Notes under the pieces: model-generated
Database searches by the model: none
What the model saw: the letters and a program-made list of their open reading frames with translations, nothing else
Told to the model about the DNA's origin: nothing
In this document: positions 42,660-50,903 of the stretch, piece by piece
Layout of the letters: each line of letters starts with the position of its first letter
Position numbering within the stretch: position 1 is the stretch's first letter
Made by a program: the position numbers and the translations under genes
Source of the DNA: Hoeflea sp. 108
GTDB taxonomy: Bacteria; Pseudomonadota; Alphaproteobacteria; Rhizobiales; Rhizobiaceae
Assembly: GCF_000372965.1 (NCBI RefSeq)
Contig: NZ_KB890024.1
Coordinates: forward strand, 4,304,304 to 4,368,303
Direction of reading: 5' to 3'
DNA: 64,000 nucleotides

Positions 42660-43462
42660 GCGGCGATCCCTCGCGTCGCCTCGGTGAACAGACCGAGCAG
42701 CCCGACCGGGTCGGCCACTATGGCATCGGGCTTGAGCTTAAGATCGTAGGGCAGATCGTAAGTGCCCTTGGCCTCCATCAGGATGTTGCCGCCGACCCCG
42801 GCACGAACACCGCACAGCACGTCGCGGTCGAAATTGTCGCCGACATACCAGGCCTCGCCCGCTTCGACGCCGAGCGCCCGCGCCGCCAGCCAGATCATCT
42901 CCGGGTTCGGCTTGCGCACCCTTACCTCGTCGCTGTGGATCGCCACAGCAAATCGGCCCGTCAGCCCATGGGCGTCGAGGAAATCGATGTGCACCTGACC
43001 GCACAACGCGTTGCTGACGATGCCCACCGGAACGCCAGCGCCATCCGCCGCATCGAGCAGTTCGAGCATGCCGGTGCGCAACACGCGTTCGCTTTTCCAG
43101 TTGCCCATCTTGCGGCAGAGATCGTAGGCCTCGGCCACGACAACCTCCCGCGCCTGCTTCGGCCAGTCGCCGGCAACGAAGTCGCCCCAGAATTCCTCAT
43201 GCCTGAGTTCGCGCGGCGAAAACGGCCGCGACATAGCATCCTTCCAGTGCGAGTCGGCGATGCCGCCCGCCTTGATATCGGCGGTGATCTGCTCGACCGA
43301 AAGCACCGGCGCTTTCACGCCGGCCTGGTCGAGCAGGCCGCGCACATGCGCAGCCAGCAGCTCTCGCCAATCAGGCATATGCGTCGTCGACACGATCACG
43401 CCGCCGAAATCGAGCAGCAGCGCCTTGGGTGCGGCGAGCTTTCGGCCCGAACTTGTCGACAT
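42656..43462 (-). CDS. HAD-family phosphatase
   Basis: A 268-aa HAD hydrolase. Motif I is LLLDFGGVIVS (nucleophile Asp; the usual second Asp of DxD is replaced by Gly in DFGGV, as in many HADs), motif II is VGIVSNALC, motif III the Lys in VRKPNPEMI, and motif IV YVGDNFDRD. A helical cap lies between motifs I and II. ATG 43462 lies 117 bp after a binding-protein gene, past a terminator-like hairpin, and its stop overlaps the IMPase start by 4 bp. Confidence 0.88.
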   Translation of the reverse strand: MSTSSGRKLAAPKALLLDFGGVIVSTTHMPDWRELLAAHVRGLLDQAGVKAPVLSVEQITADIKAGGIADSHWKDAMSRPFSPRELRHEEFWGDFVAGDWPKQAREVVVAEAYDLCRKMGNWKSERVLRTGMLELLDAADGAGVPVGIVSNALCGQVHIDFLDAHGLTGRFAVAIHSDEVRVRKPNPEMIWLAARALGVEAGEAWYVGDNFDRDVLCGVRAGVGGNILMEAKGTYDLPYDLKLKPDAIVADPVGLLGLFTEATRGIAA

Positions 43463-43482
43463 CGTCAGTTCTCCATTTCATT

Positions 43483-43536
43483 CCAGCGGAAAAAGCGGGC
43501 CAGCGGAAAAAGCGAGACCAGTGGAAAAAAGCGGGA
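43483..43536. repeat. Three imperfect tandem repeats of 17-19 bp
   Basis: CCAGCGGAAAAAGCGGG (43483-43499), CCAGCGGAAAAAGCGAGA (43500-43517) and CCAGTGGAAAAAAGCGGGA (43518-43536). On the transcribed minus strand each contributes a GCTTTTTCC-type U-tract next to the hairpin at 43533-43564. Confidence 0.75.
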
Positions 43537-43564
43537 CGGAGCCGAAGGAGAAGGGCTCCGTCCC
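43533..43564 (-). terminator. Terminator-like hairpin between binding protein and phosphatase genes
   Basis: GGGACGGAGCC (43533-43543) and GGCTCCGTCCC (43554-43564) form an 11-bp perfect stem. On the minus strand it is followed by GCTTTTTT, so it should terminate part of the transcription coming from the transporter genes. Confidence 0.7.
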
Positions 43565-43579
43565 TAGCCCACCGGGAAA

Positions 43580-44722
43580 CTATTTCTTGTAGGAGACGCG
43601 CCAGAGGTCCTGCCAATCCTGGCGTGCGTCCCAATCTTCCAACGCCGTCGAGGCGTCGTATTGCTGCAGCTTGTCGAGCACCTTGCCGATACCAGAGGGC
43701 TCGTCGGCAGGCAGACCGATGTCGGGGTTGGTCGGCAGCTTGCCATCCTTCACCTGCGGCGCGATGCCTTCCGATGTCAGGATGTAGTGGATGAACAGCT
43801 TGGCCGCGTTCGGGCTCTTGGTGCCTGTCGCGATCAAGCCGAGCTTGACATAGGTCCAGCCCGGCCAAGGATCGAGCCCTTCGCAAAGGCCGAGCTTGAA
43901 GCCCTTGTCGGCATTGTCGCGGAACTTGGCCGAGCTCATCAGCCCAAAGAACGGCTCCTTCTGGCCGGGCGCGCCGACGGCCTCCGATATCGCATCGTCG
44001 GCATCCGCCAAAAGGGGGGAATTGCCAGCAAAACCCTTGACCCAGGCGGCCGTTGCGCTGTCTTCGCCGACCTCGATGTCCTTGCCGAAATGCGCCTTGT
44101 AGGCAGCCTTCATCTTGTCATCGTCATGCGTCTCGGTCTGGTTGAACCAGTCGGGATAGGTGCCCTTCGACAGCGGATCGTAGAAGGCGACCTTGCCCTT
44201 CCACTTGGGATCAGTCAGCTCCCAGATGTTCTTCACCGGGCAGGCATCGTAGGCCTCGGTGTTGTAAGCCCAGACGGCGGCATTGGTGGTAATCGCCAGC
44301 GGGTTCTGGAACTTTGCCGGGATCTTGTCGGCCATGTCCGGCGGCAGGTAACTCTCGACGAATTTCTGCGGCAAAAGCTGCGCCAGTCCCGCCGGCGCAT
44401 CGGTAATCAGCACCACATCGCCCTTGACGTTCTTGGCCTGCCCCTCGCGCACGATCATCTCAAGCTGAGCGCTCGCCGACACCTTGATGCCGGTTGCCTT
44501 CACCCCGTATTTGGCGGTGAAATTCTCGGCCATTTCGACGATCTTGCCGGTGCTGTCGTAGATATTGATCGGCGCTTCCTTCTTCGCCGCCTCGACCAGC
44601 GCGTTGATGTCGAAGGCTTCCGCCCTTGCCGGTGCGGATGCCATCACGACCACTGCCGTCATCCCGGCCAGCGCCGTCGTCGCCAGTGCAAGCTTCCTGC
44701 TCGTTCCAAGTGCCGGTTTCAT
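43580..44722 (-). CDS. FbpA-type solute-binding protein, second paralogue
   Basis: A 380-aa periplasmic binding protein with a long signal peptide (SRKLALATTALAGMTAVVV, cleavage near ARA-E). It shares long blocks with the gene just upstream (INALVEAAKKEAPINIY-type start, CPVKNIWELT, AAWVKGFAGN-like block, DWDARQDWQDLWR end), so the pair arose by tandem duplication. Both would deliver ligand to the permease at 47155. Two cysteines (in DACPVKN and LGLCEGL) are conserved in both and could form a disulfide. Confidence 0.88.
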   Translation of the reverse strand: MKPALGTSRKLALATTALAGMTAVVVMASAPARAEAFDINALVEAAKKEAPINIYDSTGKIVEMAENFTAKYGVKATGIKVSASAQLEMIVREGQAKNVKGDVVLITDAPAGLAQLLPQKFVESYLPPDMADKIPAKFQNPLAITTNAAVWAYNTEAYDACPVKNIWELTDPKWKGKVAFYDPLSKGTYPDWFNQTETHDDDKMKAAYKAHFGKDIEVGEDSATAAWVKGFAGNSPLLADADDAISEAVGAPGQKEPFFGLMSSAKFRDNADKGFKLGLCEGLDPWPGWTYVKLGLIATGTKSPNAAKLFIHYILTSEGIAPQVKDGKLPTNPDIGLPADEPSGIGKVLDKLQQYDASTALEDWDARQDWQDLWRVSYKK

Positions 44723-44750
44723 CGTTTCCTCCCCAAAAATCCGGCTGAAA

Positions 44751-44776
44751 CGCGCCCGGCGTCAGTGCCGGGCGCG
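44751..44776 (-). other. Intercistronic hairpin between the two binding-protein genes
   Basis: CGCGCCCGGC (44751-44760) and GCCGGGCGCG (44767-44776) form a perfect 10-bp stem with a 6-nt loop; no T-run follows. It lies in the 67-bp gap and may stabilise the upstream message. Confidence 0.55.
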
Positions 44777-44789
44777 GCAATCGCAAGCG

Positions 44790-45920
44790 TTATTTCTTGT
44801 AGTTGATGCGCCAGAGGTCCTGCCAATCCTGGCGCGCGTCCCAATCGCTCTGGGCCGACGCCGAGTCGTAGGGGAAGATCTGGTCCAGCGCCTTGCCGAT
44901 GCCCGAGGGCTCGTCGTCGGGCAGCTTGGCGTCGCTGTTGGTCGACATCTTGCCGTCGGCCGCCTGCGGGGCGATGCCTTCCTCGGTCATCAGATAGTGG
45001 ATGAACAGCTTGGAGGCGTTCGGGCTGTCGGTGCCCTTGGCGATGAAGCCGAGGCTCGGATACATCCAGCCGGCGAAGGGTTTGAGGTCCGTGCACAGGC
45101 CAAGCTTGGAGCCGACATCCTGGTTGTTGCGGAACTTGGCCGAGCTGATCAGGCCGATGAACTGCTCCTGCTGGTCGGGCGCGCCAACCGCCTGTGCGGC
45201 GGCCTCGTCGGCATCGGTGAGCAGCGGGCCGTTGGCGGCCAGCGCCTTTACCCAAGCGGCGGTTGCGCCTGCCTCGTCGGTCACCAGATCCTTGCCATAT
45301 TGTTCTTTATAGGCCGCGGCCACCTTGTCGTCGGCATTGGTCGCCATCTGGTTGAACCAGTCGACATAGGACGCCTTGTTGAGCGGGTCCTGCATGGCGA
45401 GCTTGCCTTTCCACTTGGCCTCCGTCAGCTCCCAGATGTTCTTGACCGGGCAGCTTTCGTTGAGCTGGGTGTTGTAGGCAAAGACATTGGCCTCGTTGGA
45501 GACGGTCAGCGGATTCTGGTACTGCGCCGGGATCTTGTCGGCGAGATCTGGCGGCAGCCAGCTCTCGACGAAGCCCTGCGGCACCAACTGCGCCACGCCG
45601 GCCGGCACGTCGCTGATCTGGATGACGTCGCCCTGCACGTTCTTGGCCTGACCTTCGCGGATCACCATTTCCAGCTGGGCTGCGGCATTGGCCTTGGTGC
45701 CGGTCGCCTGCACGCCATACTTCTTTGTGAAGGCCTCGGCCTGCTTCACGATCTTGCCGGTGCTCGAATAGACGTTGATTGGCGGCTCCTTCTTTGCCGC
45801 CTCGATCAGCGCGTTGAGGTCGAATTTTTCCTGGGCCTGTGCCGCGCCGGCAAACAGGCCGGCAACGACGCCGAGTGCCGTCGCAGCCAGGAGCCGTTTC
45901 AGATCGAAATGTCTGCTCAT
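44790..45920 (-). CDS. FbpA-type solute-binding protein, first paralogue
   Basis: A 376-aa periplasmic binding protein. ATG 45920 with GGGAGGA ahead is chosen over a start at 45950. The signal peptide (LKRLLAATALGVVAGLF) is cleaved near AQA-Q. It follows the ATPase gene in the order permease, ATPase, binding protein 1, binding protein 2. The conserved Cys pair and the DWDARQDWQDLWR terminus are shared with its paralogue. Ligand unknown; the phosphatase neighbours suggest a phosphorylated one. Confidence 0.88.
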   Translation of the reverse strand: MSRHFDLKRLLAATALGVVAGLFAGAAQAQEKFDLNALIEAAKKEPPINVYSSTGKIVKQAEAFTKKYGVQATGTKANAAAQLEMVIREGQAKNVQGDVIQISDVPAGVAQLVPQGFVESWLPPDLADKIPAQYQNPLTVSNEANVFAYNTQLNESCPVKNIWELTEAKWKGKLAMQDPLNKASYVDWFNQMATNADDKVAAAYKEQYGKDLVTDEAGATAAWVKALAANGPLLTDADEAAAQAVGAPDQQEQFIGLISSAKFRNNQDVGSKLGLCTDLKPFAGWMYPSLGFIAKGTDSPNASKLFIHYLMTEEGIAPQAADGKMSTNSDAKLPDDEPSGIGKALDQIFPYDSASAQSDWDARQDWQDLWRINYKK

Positions 45921-46022
45921 CTTTTCCTCCCTCTGTTGGGCCAGCTCCATGCCGGCCGTCTCGTTTCCCGATAGTCCTGCTTCACTCCCGGCGGGCGGTC
46001 CTCCACCGCCCGCGGAATCTCT

Positions 46023-47153
46023 TCAGTGCACCTTCGCCGGCCGCGTCAGCCGGTCGGCTGCCTCCATGCGGTTGCCGGCCTTGTCGAAGACGTGCAGCGC
46101 CTTGGGCTTGGTCCACCAAGTCACCGCCTCGCCCACCTCGATCTCCGGCGACTGGTGCGTGGTCATGAACAGCTTCTCGCCTGATGCCGTCAGCTCGATG
46201 ATCCAGCTGCCGCCGGTGGGCAGGATGCCTGTCACCTCCGCCTGGCCAGAAAGCGCCCCCTCGGCCACGCCACGCTCGGCGTCGGCGAGGCGAATGGCTT
46301 CCGGCCGGATGCCAATGGAGCCGGCATCGCGCAGTTCGGCAAAGCGCGAGCCGAGATAGGCATTGGCAAGCCGCGACACCTCCGACCTGCCATTGCCGAG
46401 TTCAGCGATGTTGATCGGCGGATTGCCGACGAACTGCGCCACGAAGCGGTTGGCCGGCCGGTCGTAGATATCGTTGGGCGTACCGACCTGCTGCAGCTGG
46501 CCCTCGCTCATGACGGCGATGGTGGTGGCAAGCGTCATTGCCTCCCACTGGTCGTGGGTGACGAACACGATCGTCGTCTTGAATTCGGCATGCAGGCGCT
46601 TGAGCTCGGCGCGCATCTCGAGCCTGAGTGCAGCGTCGAGGTTCGACAGCGGTTCGTCGAGCAACAGCACTTCCGGGTTGACCGCCAGCATGCGGGCCAG
46701 CGCCACGCGCTGCTGCTGCCCGCCCGACAATTGCGAGGGATAGCGGTCGCGATATTTCTCGATGCCGAGCGTCTTCATCACCTGGTCGACACGCGCCTCG
46801 CGCTCGGCCTTGGGCATCTTGCGCAGGCGCAGGCCAAAATCGGTGTTGCGCTCGATGGTCAGGTGCGGCCACAGCGCGTAGCTCTGGAACACCAGCCCCA
46901 TTTCGCGCCGCTCCGGCGGCACGAACACGCCCTCGACGACCGAGTCGACGACGCGCGGGCCGACGCGGATTTCTCCCGCCGTCAGGTGCTCCAGCCCGGC
47001 GATCATGCGCAGTGTCGTGGTCTTGCCGCAGCCGGATGGTCCCAGCAGGCACATGAATTCGCCGTCGCCGATTTCGAGGTCGAGATCGGCAACCGCATTG
47101 GCGCCGTTGCCCCCGTAGTTTTTCTCGACGCCGCTCAGATTGATCTTCGGCAT
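46023..47153 (-). CDS. ABC ATP-binding protein (FbpC/UgpC-like)
   Basis: A 376-aa ATPase with Walker A GPSGCGKTT, Q-loop VFQSYALWPH, signature LSGGQQQR, Walker B VLLLDEPLSNLD and VTHDQWEA, then a TOBE domain (IGIRPEAIRLA). It lies 1 bp after the permease gene and about 100 bp before the first binding-protein gene. It is the only ATPase in the LacI-regulated cluster. Confidence 0.93.
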   Translation of the reverse strand: MPKINLSGVEKNYGGNGANAVADLDLEIGDGEFMCLLGPSGCGKTTTLRMIAGLEHLTAGEIRVGPRVVDSVVEGVFVPPERREMGLVFQSYALWPHLTIERNTDFGLRLRKMPKAEREARVDQVMKTLGIEKYRDRYPSQLSGGQQQRVALARMLAVNPEVLLLDEPLSNLDAALRLEMRAELKRLHAEFKTTIVFVTHDQWEAMTLATTIAVMSEGQLQQVGTPNDIYDRPANRFVAQFVGNPPINIAELGNGRSEVSRLANAYLGSRFAELRDAGSIGIRPEAIRLADAERGVAEGALSGQAEVTGILPTGGSWIIELTASGEKLFMTTHQSPEIEVGEAVTWWTKPKALHVFDKAGNRMEAADRLTRPAKVH

Positions 47154-47154
47154 G

Positions 47155-49023
47155 TCAGTTCCCCAGTCCTTGGGCGAGATTGGTCTTGGTCAGCTTCTGG
47201 CCGAGCAGCGCGCCGAAATAGGCGAGGCCGGCAATGATGAGCACGACGGCGTTGGCGGCCTGCGTGTAGTGGTAGTCGACGAGCCGGAGCGAATAGGTGG
47301 TCAGCACATCGGTCGACGGAACCGCCAGCACCACGAACAGGCTGAGGCCCTTGATGCCCGAGATGAAGGGCAGCAGGATGCCAGTCGTCAGCGACCCTTT
47401 CTGGATCGGGATGACGATGGAGATCATGCGCCGGAACCAGCCGGCGCCGGCGATCTGGGCTGCCTCCTCCGGCTCCTTGCCGAGCTGCGTCATGGCGGCG
47501 ATGCCGGCGCGCGAGGCATAGGGCATCTGGTCGGCGATCAGCGCCAGCATCAGGATGAGCGTCGTGCCATAGAGAGCAGGGATCGGTCCGCGCGGCACGG
47601 CAAACAGCGAGAGATATGCGGCCGCAAAGGCGATGCCCGGAACCAGGTAGGGCAGGAACGTCACCTGGCGCAGGAAGGTGCCGAGCGGCTTCACCGGGGT
47701 ACGCGCCACGACATAACCGACCAACAGGCCGAGGATACCAGAGGTAATGGAGGCGACGCCGACGATGCGCAGGCTGTTCCAGGCCGCGTTCCACAGGTCG
47801 GGGCTCAGCAGGATGCCGGTCTGCAACGCAACCGTATTGAGGTTGGTGCCGATCCAGTAGTCGAGCGTGAAATTGTCGAGGTTGAACTGGCCGGGCACCC
47901 GCATCACCGTCGACAGGAACAGGGTACCGATCGGCACGCCGACGCTGAGCACGAACATCAGCGCCGCAAACCCGGTTGCCGGCAGCCTGAGGATGCCGAG
48001 CGGGTTCAGCCGGTTCATCGAACCCTTGGAGCCGATGGTGACGAAGCGGCGCGCTTCCCGCATCAGCCGGGCGTCGATGGTGATGGTGATGATGCCGATC
48101 AGCATGATCGCGCCGGCCAGCACCGCACCCACGCCAACCTGGCGCGACGAGATGTTCTGGTAGAGCGAGGTCGCCAGCACATCGAAATTGACCGGCAGGC
48201 CGAGCACATAAGGCACGCCGAACTCGCCGAGGCACTTGGCGAAGATCAGCACCATCGCCGACATCAGCGACGGGCGCATCAGCGGCATGATGATCTTGCT
48301 GGCCACCGTCAGCCTGCTCGCCCCCAGAATGCGAGCCGAGTCCTCGAGCTGCGAGTCGAAGCGGCGCAGCGCGTTGCCGAAGAGCAGTATGACGAAGGGC
48401 GAATAATGCAGCGCCAGGATGATGGCCACAGGCATCTGGCCGTAGGACAGCCAGTCGGGTGGCGTGAAGCCGATCGATTCCATCCAACCCGGCTGGCCAC
48501 CGACGGTGCGGTTCTTGAACAGCGTCGTCCATGCCAGCGCGAAGGTCCAGGCCGGCAGCATGTAGGGCACTATGAGGGCTGTGGCGAACCAGCGGCGACC
48601 GAACATGTCGGTGCGGCTGAGCAGCCAGGCGAGCACGCCGCCGACAAGCATCGACAGCGCAATGGCGCCTGCCGCCACGCTCAGCGTGTTGACCAGCGGC
48701 TCCCAGAACAGGTCATGCGAGATGCGCGAGAGGAAGACGCGGTCGACATAGTACCAGGTCAGCTCACCGACATCCTGCTTGATACGGCGCTCGTCACCGA
48801 ACTGAACCCGCATCGCGTCCGACAGCATCGAAATGATCGGCACCACGATGAGATAGGCAAACAGCGCAGCGGCCAGCAGTCCGATGGTCGTCGTCGGCTC
48901 GCGCAGCGCCACCTTCAAACGATAGCGCAAGCGCTGGGTCTTCGTCGGTGCGGCGAGCCGGGCTGCGATAGGCCTTTGGCCCATGGCTGCAGCCTTGGCA
49001 GATGTCTGGACACGACCGCTCAC
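47155..49023 (-). CDS. FbpB-type ABC permease (two fused permease domains)
   Basis: A 622-aa inner-membrane protein with two permease domains. The basic N-terminus (TQRLRYRLKVALREP) precedes the first helix. EAA loops: LEDSARILGASRLTVASKI and PEEAAQIAGAGWFRRMISI. First gene of the minus-strand cluster; two LacI-type operator copies lie 270-390 bp ahead. ATG 49023 is used, with an internal Met 14 as the alternative. Confidence 0.92.
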   Translation of the reverse strand: MSGRVQTSAKAAAMGQRPIAARLAAPTKTQRLRYRLKVALREPTTTIGLLAAALFAYLIVVPIISMLSDAMRVQFGDERRIKQDVGELTWYYVDRVFLSRISHDLFWEPLVNTLSVAAGAIALSMLVGGVLAWLLSRTDMFGRRWFATALIVPYMLPAWTFALAWTTLFKNRTVGGQPGWMESIGFTPPDWLSYGQMPVAIILALHYSPFVILLFGNALRRFDSQLEDSARILGASRLTVASKIIMPLMRPSLMSAMVLIFAKCLGEFGVPYVLGLPVNFDVLATSLYQNISSRQVGVGAVLAGAIMLIGIITITIDARLMREARRFVTIGSKGSMNRLNPLGILRLPATGFAALMFVLSVGVPIGTLFLSTVMRVPGQFNLDNFTLDYWIGTNLNTVALQTGILLSPDLWNAAWNSLRIVGVASITSGILGLLVGYVVARTPVKPLGTFLRQVTFLPYLVPGIAFAAAYLSLFAVPRGPIPALYGTTLILMLALIADQMPYASRAGIAAMTQLGKEPEEAAQIAGAGWFRRMISIVIPIQKGSLTTGILLPFISGIKGLSLFVVLAVPSTDVLTTYSLRLVDYHYTQAANAVVLIIAGLAYFGALLGQKLTKTNLAQGLGN

Positions 49024-49295
49024 GAGCCGCCCCTCCGCGGCACACGGCCTCCGGCCGGGCCGGAGCCATGGCCGCAGCTGCTGTCCGTCGGACGCGCAGC
49101 CAGGCCTTCATGCGATGGCACGAACATGCATTCTCCTCCACTGGGCGCCTGCGACGTGCTGGCCGGGCATCGTCCCCTGGCCACCTCGTTTTCAGGCACG
49201 CCCGCCCTCCTCCGGGCAGACCGGCACATCTCTGTGCCTGTTGGCATATTCATTCCATCCGCGGCACGTTCGTGTCAATTGGATTCTTCAAGTTT

Positions 49296-49413
49296 TTGCA
49301 CAGCCGTGCAAATCATCTTAATTTGCTTGAAATCCATGGTTTTTAGCAACGACGCCGCAATCCAGACCGGCGATGCAGCATGGATTCAAGGAATTTTGTG
49401 CACTGCCGTGCAA
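49296..49413. promoter_or_regulatory. Two LacI-type operator variants before the ABC permease
   Basis: TTGCAC-AGCC-GTGCAA (49296-49311) and GTGCAC-TGCC-GTGCAA (49398-49413) are variants of the 37359/41669 motif, spaced 102 bp apart (near ten helical turns), as expected for a looping LacI-type repressor. They lie in the 496-bp gap 49024-49519, which otherwise holds a long leader with no supported gene and the transpeptidase terminator. Confidence 0.6.
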
Positions 49414-49443
49414 TTCGCCATTCCCGGTCTTCTTTCAGGCAAC

Positions 49444-49493
49444 AAAAAGCCCGCCCGGGGAACGGCGCGACGGCCGACCCTGGGCGGGCTTTG
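49444..49493 (-). terminator. Terminator after the L,D-transpeptidase gene
   Basis: AAGCCCGCCC (49447-49456) and GGGCGGGCTT (49482-49491) form a 10-bp stem with a 25-nt inner region that can itself pair; on the minus strand it is followed by TTTG. Confidence 0.75.
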
Positions 49494-49519
49494 AAGCTCC
49501 AGCCGAATGACCGGCGAGC

Positions 49520-49981
49520 CTACTTGACGATCTGAATGCTGGTGTTCGAGGGGCCGAAAGCCTCGACCAATTCGTAGAAGTCTGCGGCATTGTCGGGGTG
49601 CAGGCGCACACAGCCATGCGACGCCGGGCGACCGAGGCGGCTGATCTGGTTCGTCGCATGCACGGCATAGCCGCCGTTAAAGAACACCGAATGCGGCATC
49701 GGCGCGTTGTCGTACTTTTTCGAGTACCACATCTCGTGCATGCGCGTCGGCTTGAACGAACCCTTCGGCGTGACGTAGCCGCGTCCGGCGGTCGACACCT
49801 TCCAGACATAGGTCGTGCGCCCGTCGATGATGACATGCATGCGCTGCTCGCCGATCGACACCCGCGCCACGATCTTGTTGGCAGCCTGTGCCGCCCCCTC
49901 TCCAGCCGCCACCACAAGGGCAGTGCCTGCCGCCGCAACGGCGATGATGTTGATAAGCTTTCTCTTCAGTTCGGTGTTCAT
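49520..49981 (-). CDS. L,D-transpeptidase (YkuD domain)
   Basis: A 153-aa exported enzyme. The signal segment (RKLINIIAVAAAGTALVVAA) is cleaved near AQA-A. The YkuD motif HATNQISRLGRPASHGCVRL is complete with catalytic C124 and H122. Enzymes of this type make 3-3 peptidoglycan cross-links or attach proteins to the wall. ATG 49981 has a GGGGGA box ahead. It is transcribed alone with its own terminator. Confidence 0.92.
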   Translation of the reverse strand: MNTELKRKLINIIAVAAAGTALVVAAGEGAAQAANKIVARVSIGEQRMHVIIDGRTTYVWKVSTAGRGYVTPKGSFKPTRMHEMWYSKKYDNAPMPHSVFFNGGYAVHATNQISRLGRPASHGCVRLHPDNAADFYELVEAFGPSNTSIQIVK

Positions 49982-50050
49982 GTCATCCCCCTTCGAAGCC
50001 GGCCGCGCCGGCGGAAATACGTTTCGGAATGGGGAGGCTTTTGCCAAAGC

Positions 50051-50102
50051 CGTGTTTCGGCAATATTTCGGTTCGTTAACTTTTGTGTTTCTTATGTGTT
50101 TC
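50051..50102. repeat. Repeated GTGTTTC boxes upstream of the transpeptidase gene
   Basis: CGTGTTTC (50051-50058), TGTGTTTC (50084-50091) and TGTGTTTC (50095-50102); the last two are 11 bp apart, one helical turn. They lie in the AT-rich stretch about 70-120 bp ahead of the transpeptidase start and may be regulator sites. The remainder of 49982-50360 shows nothing I can support. Confidence 0.35.
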
Positions 50103-50360
50103 GCATTTCAAAAGGCCTGTTTCAGATTTTATTGAGAGCCGCTGCCTTTCCTCGCCGGCAAAGTCCACTCCGACAGCGTCGGCGTCAGGTACCCGCATTC
50201 CGCTTCGCGCCTTATCTAGCTGAATCAAAAGCACAAGCGGCGCACCGTCGAGGAAACCGTACTGAAACATTCAGAATCATGAAACCGCATCCGGCGGCAT
50301 CTTCCCGATACAGCCGGCCGGCACATTCGCTCTCGACGAAACGAACGTTGCGAATGCTGG

Positions 50361-50603
50361 ATGGGAGCGAGACGATTGGCGGCACGATGGTTCCTGCGGG
50401 TGGGCATCGCCACGGCGATACTGACAGGGATCGGAATGCTGGCCGACCGTGACGACGCTTCAGCCGCACGCTGGTTGTCGAAGCAGGGCATGGCTTCGGC
50501 ACCAGGCGGCATCCATCTCTCGCAACAACCTTGTTCGTCGCAATTCTGCGCACCCGCCGGGTCCATGGGCGTGGGTGCCCGGCTTCAGGCCGGGCGGCGG
50601 TGA
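50361..50603 (+). CDS. Possible small exported hypothetical protein
   Basis: An 80-codon frame starting MGARRLAARWFLRVG and followed by a hydrophobic stretch (IATAILTGIGML) and an Ala-rich cleavage-like site. The tail is low in recognisable structure. No good ribosome binding site is seen and the frame overlaps other open frames, so it may not be real. If real it would be a small secreted protein of unknown function. Confidence 0.25.
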   Translation: MGARRLAARWFLRVGIATAILTGIGMLADRDDASAARWLSKQGMASAPGGIHLSQQPCSSQFCAPAGSMGVGARLQAGRR

Positions 50604-50728
50604 GCAGAACCCCCGCGCGCTTGTCGCCGCGGGTCCGAGTACCCGCGTCGCCTATGGCAGGTCAGGCGACGCGGGTGTCTCGGAGTGCCAGTTTGTTGGA
50701 AACCGAGACGGGAACAGGCCCGACGATC

Positions 50729-50881
50729 ATGAAGACACAATTCGCAGCATCGGTGCTTTCGGCGCTTCTGTACGCCCAGGGTTTGCTGGGGTTTGCAGCC
50801 GTTGCAACAATCCTCCTCAAGGACCACGCGCATGCCGAGATGCGCGTGGAAGTGCCGGCTACCCCCGTGCCGGCAAGCTGA
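50729..50881 (+). CDS. Small membrane or secreted hypothetical protein
   Basis: A 50-aa product from ATG 50729: a hydrophobic helix (FAASVLSALLYAQGLLGFAA) after a Met-Lys start, then a short polar tail with His and Pro (KDHAHAEMRVEVPATP). The look is that of a signal-anchored small protein. A purine-rich GGGAAC lies upstream at long spacing. It is convergent with the atypical response regulator gene, 22 bp away. Confidence 0.45.
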   Translation: MKTQFAASVLSALLYAQGLLGFAAVATILLKDHAHAEMRVEVPATPVPAS

Positions 50882-50903
50882 CGCCTTGTCCGCCTGCACA
50901 AAC

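Noticed and set aside
43483..43536. CRISPR-like repeats
   Set aside because: The three units are directly adjacent with no spacers and only 17-19 bp long.
47140..49494. A 784-codon open frame on the plus strand
   Set aside because: It lies opposite a permease gene with normal helices and EAA loops; its product is His/Asp/Arg/Gln-rich and has no recognisable domain.
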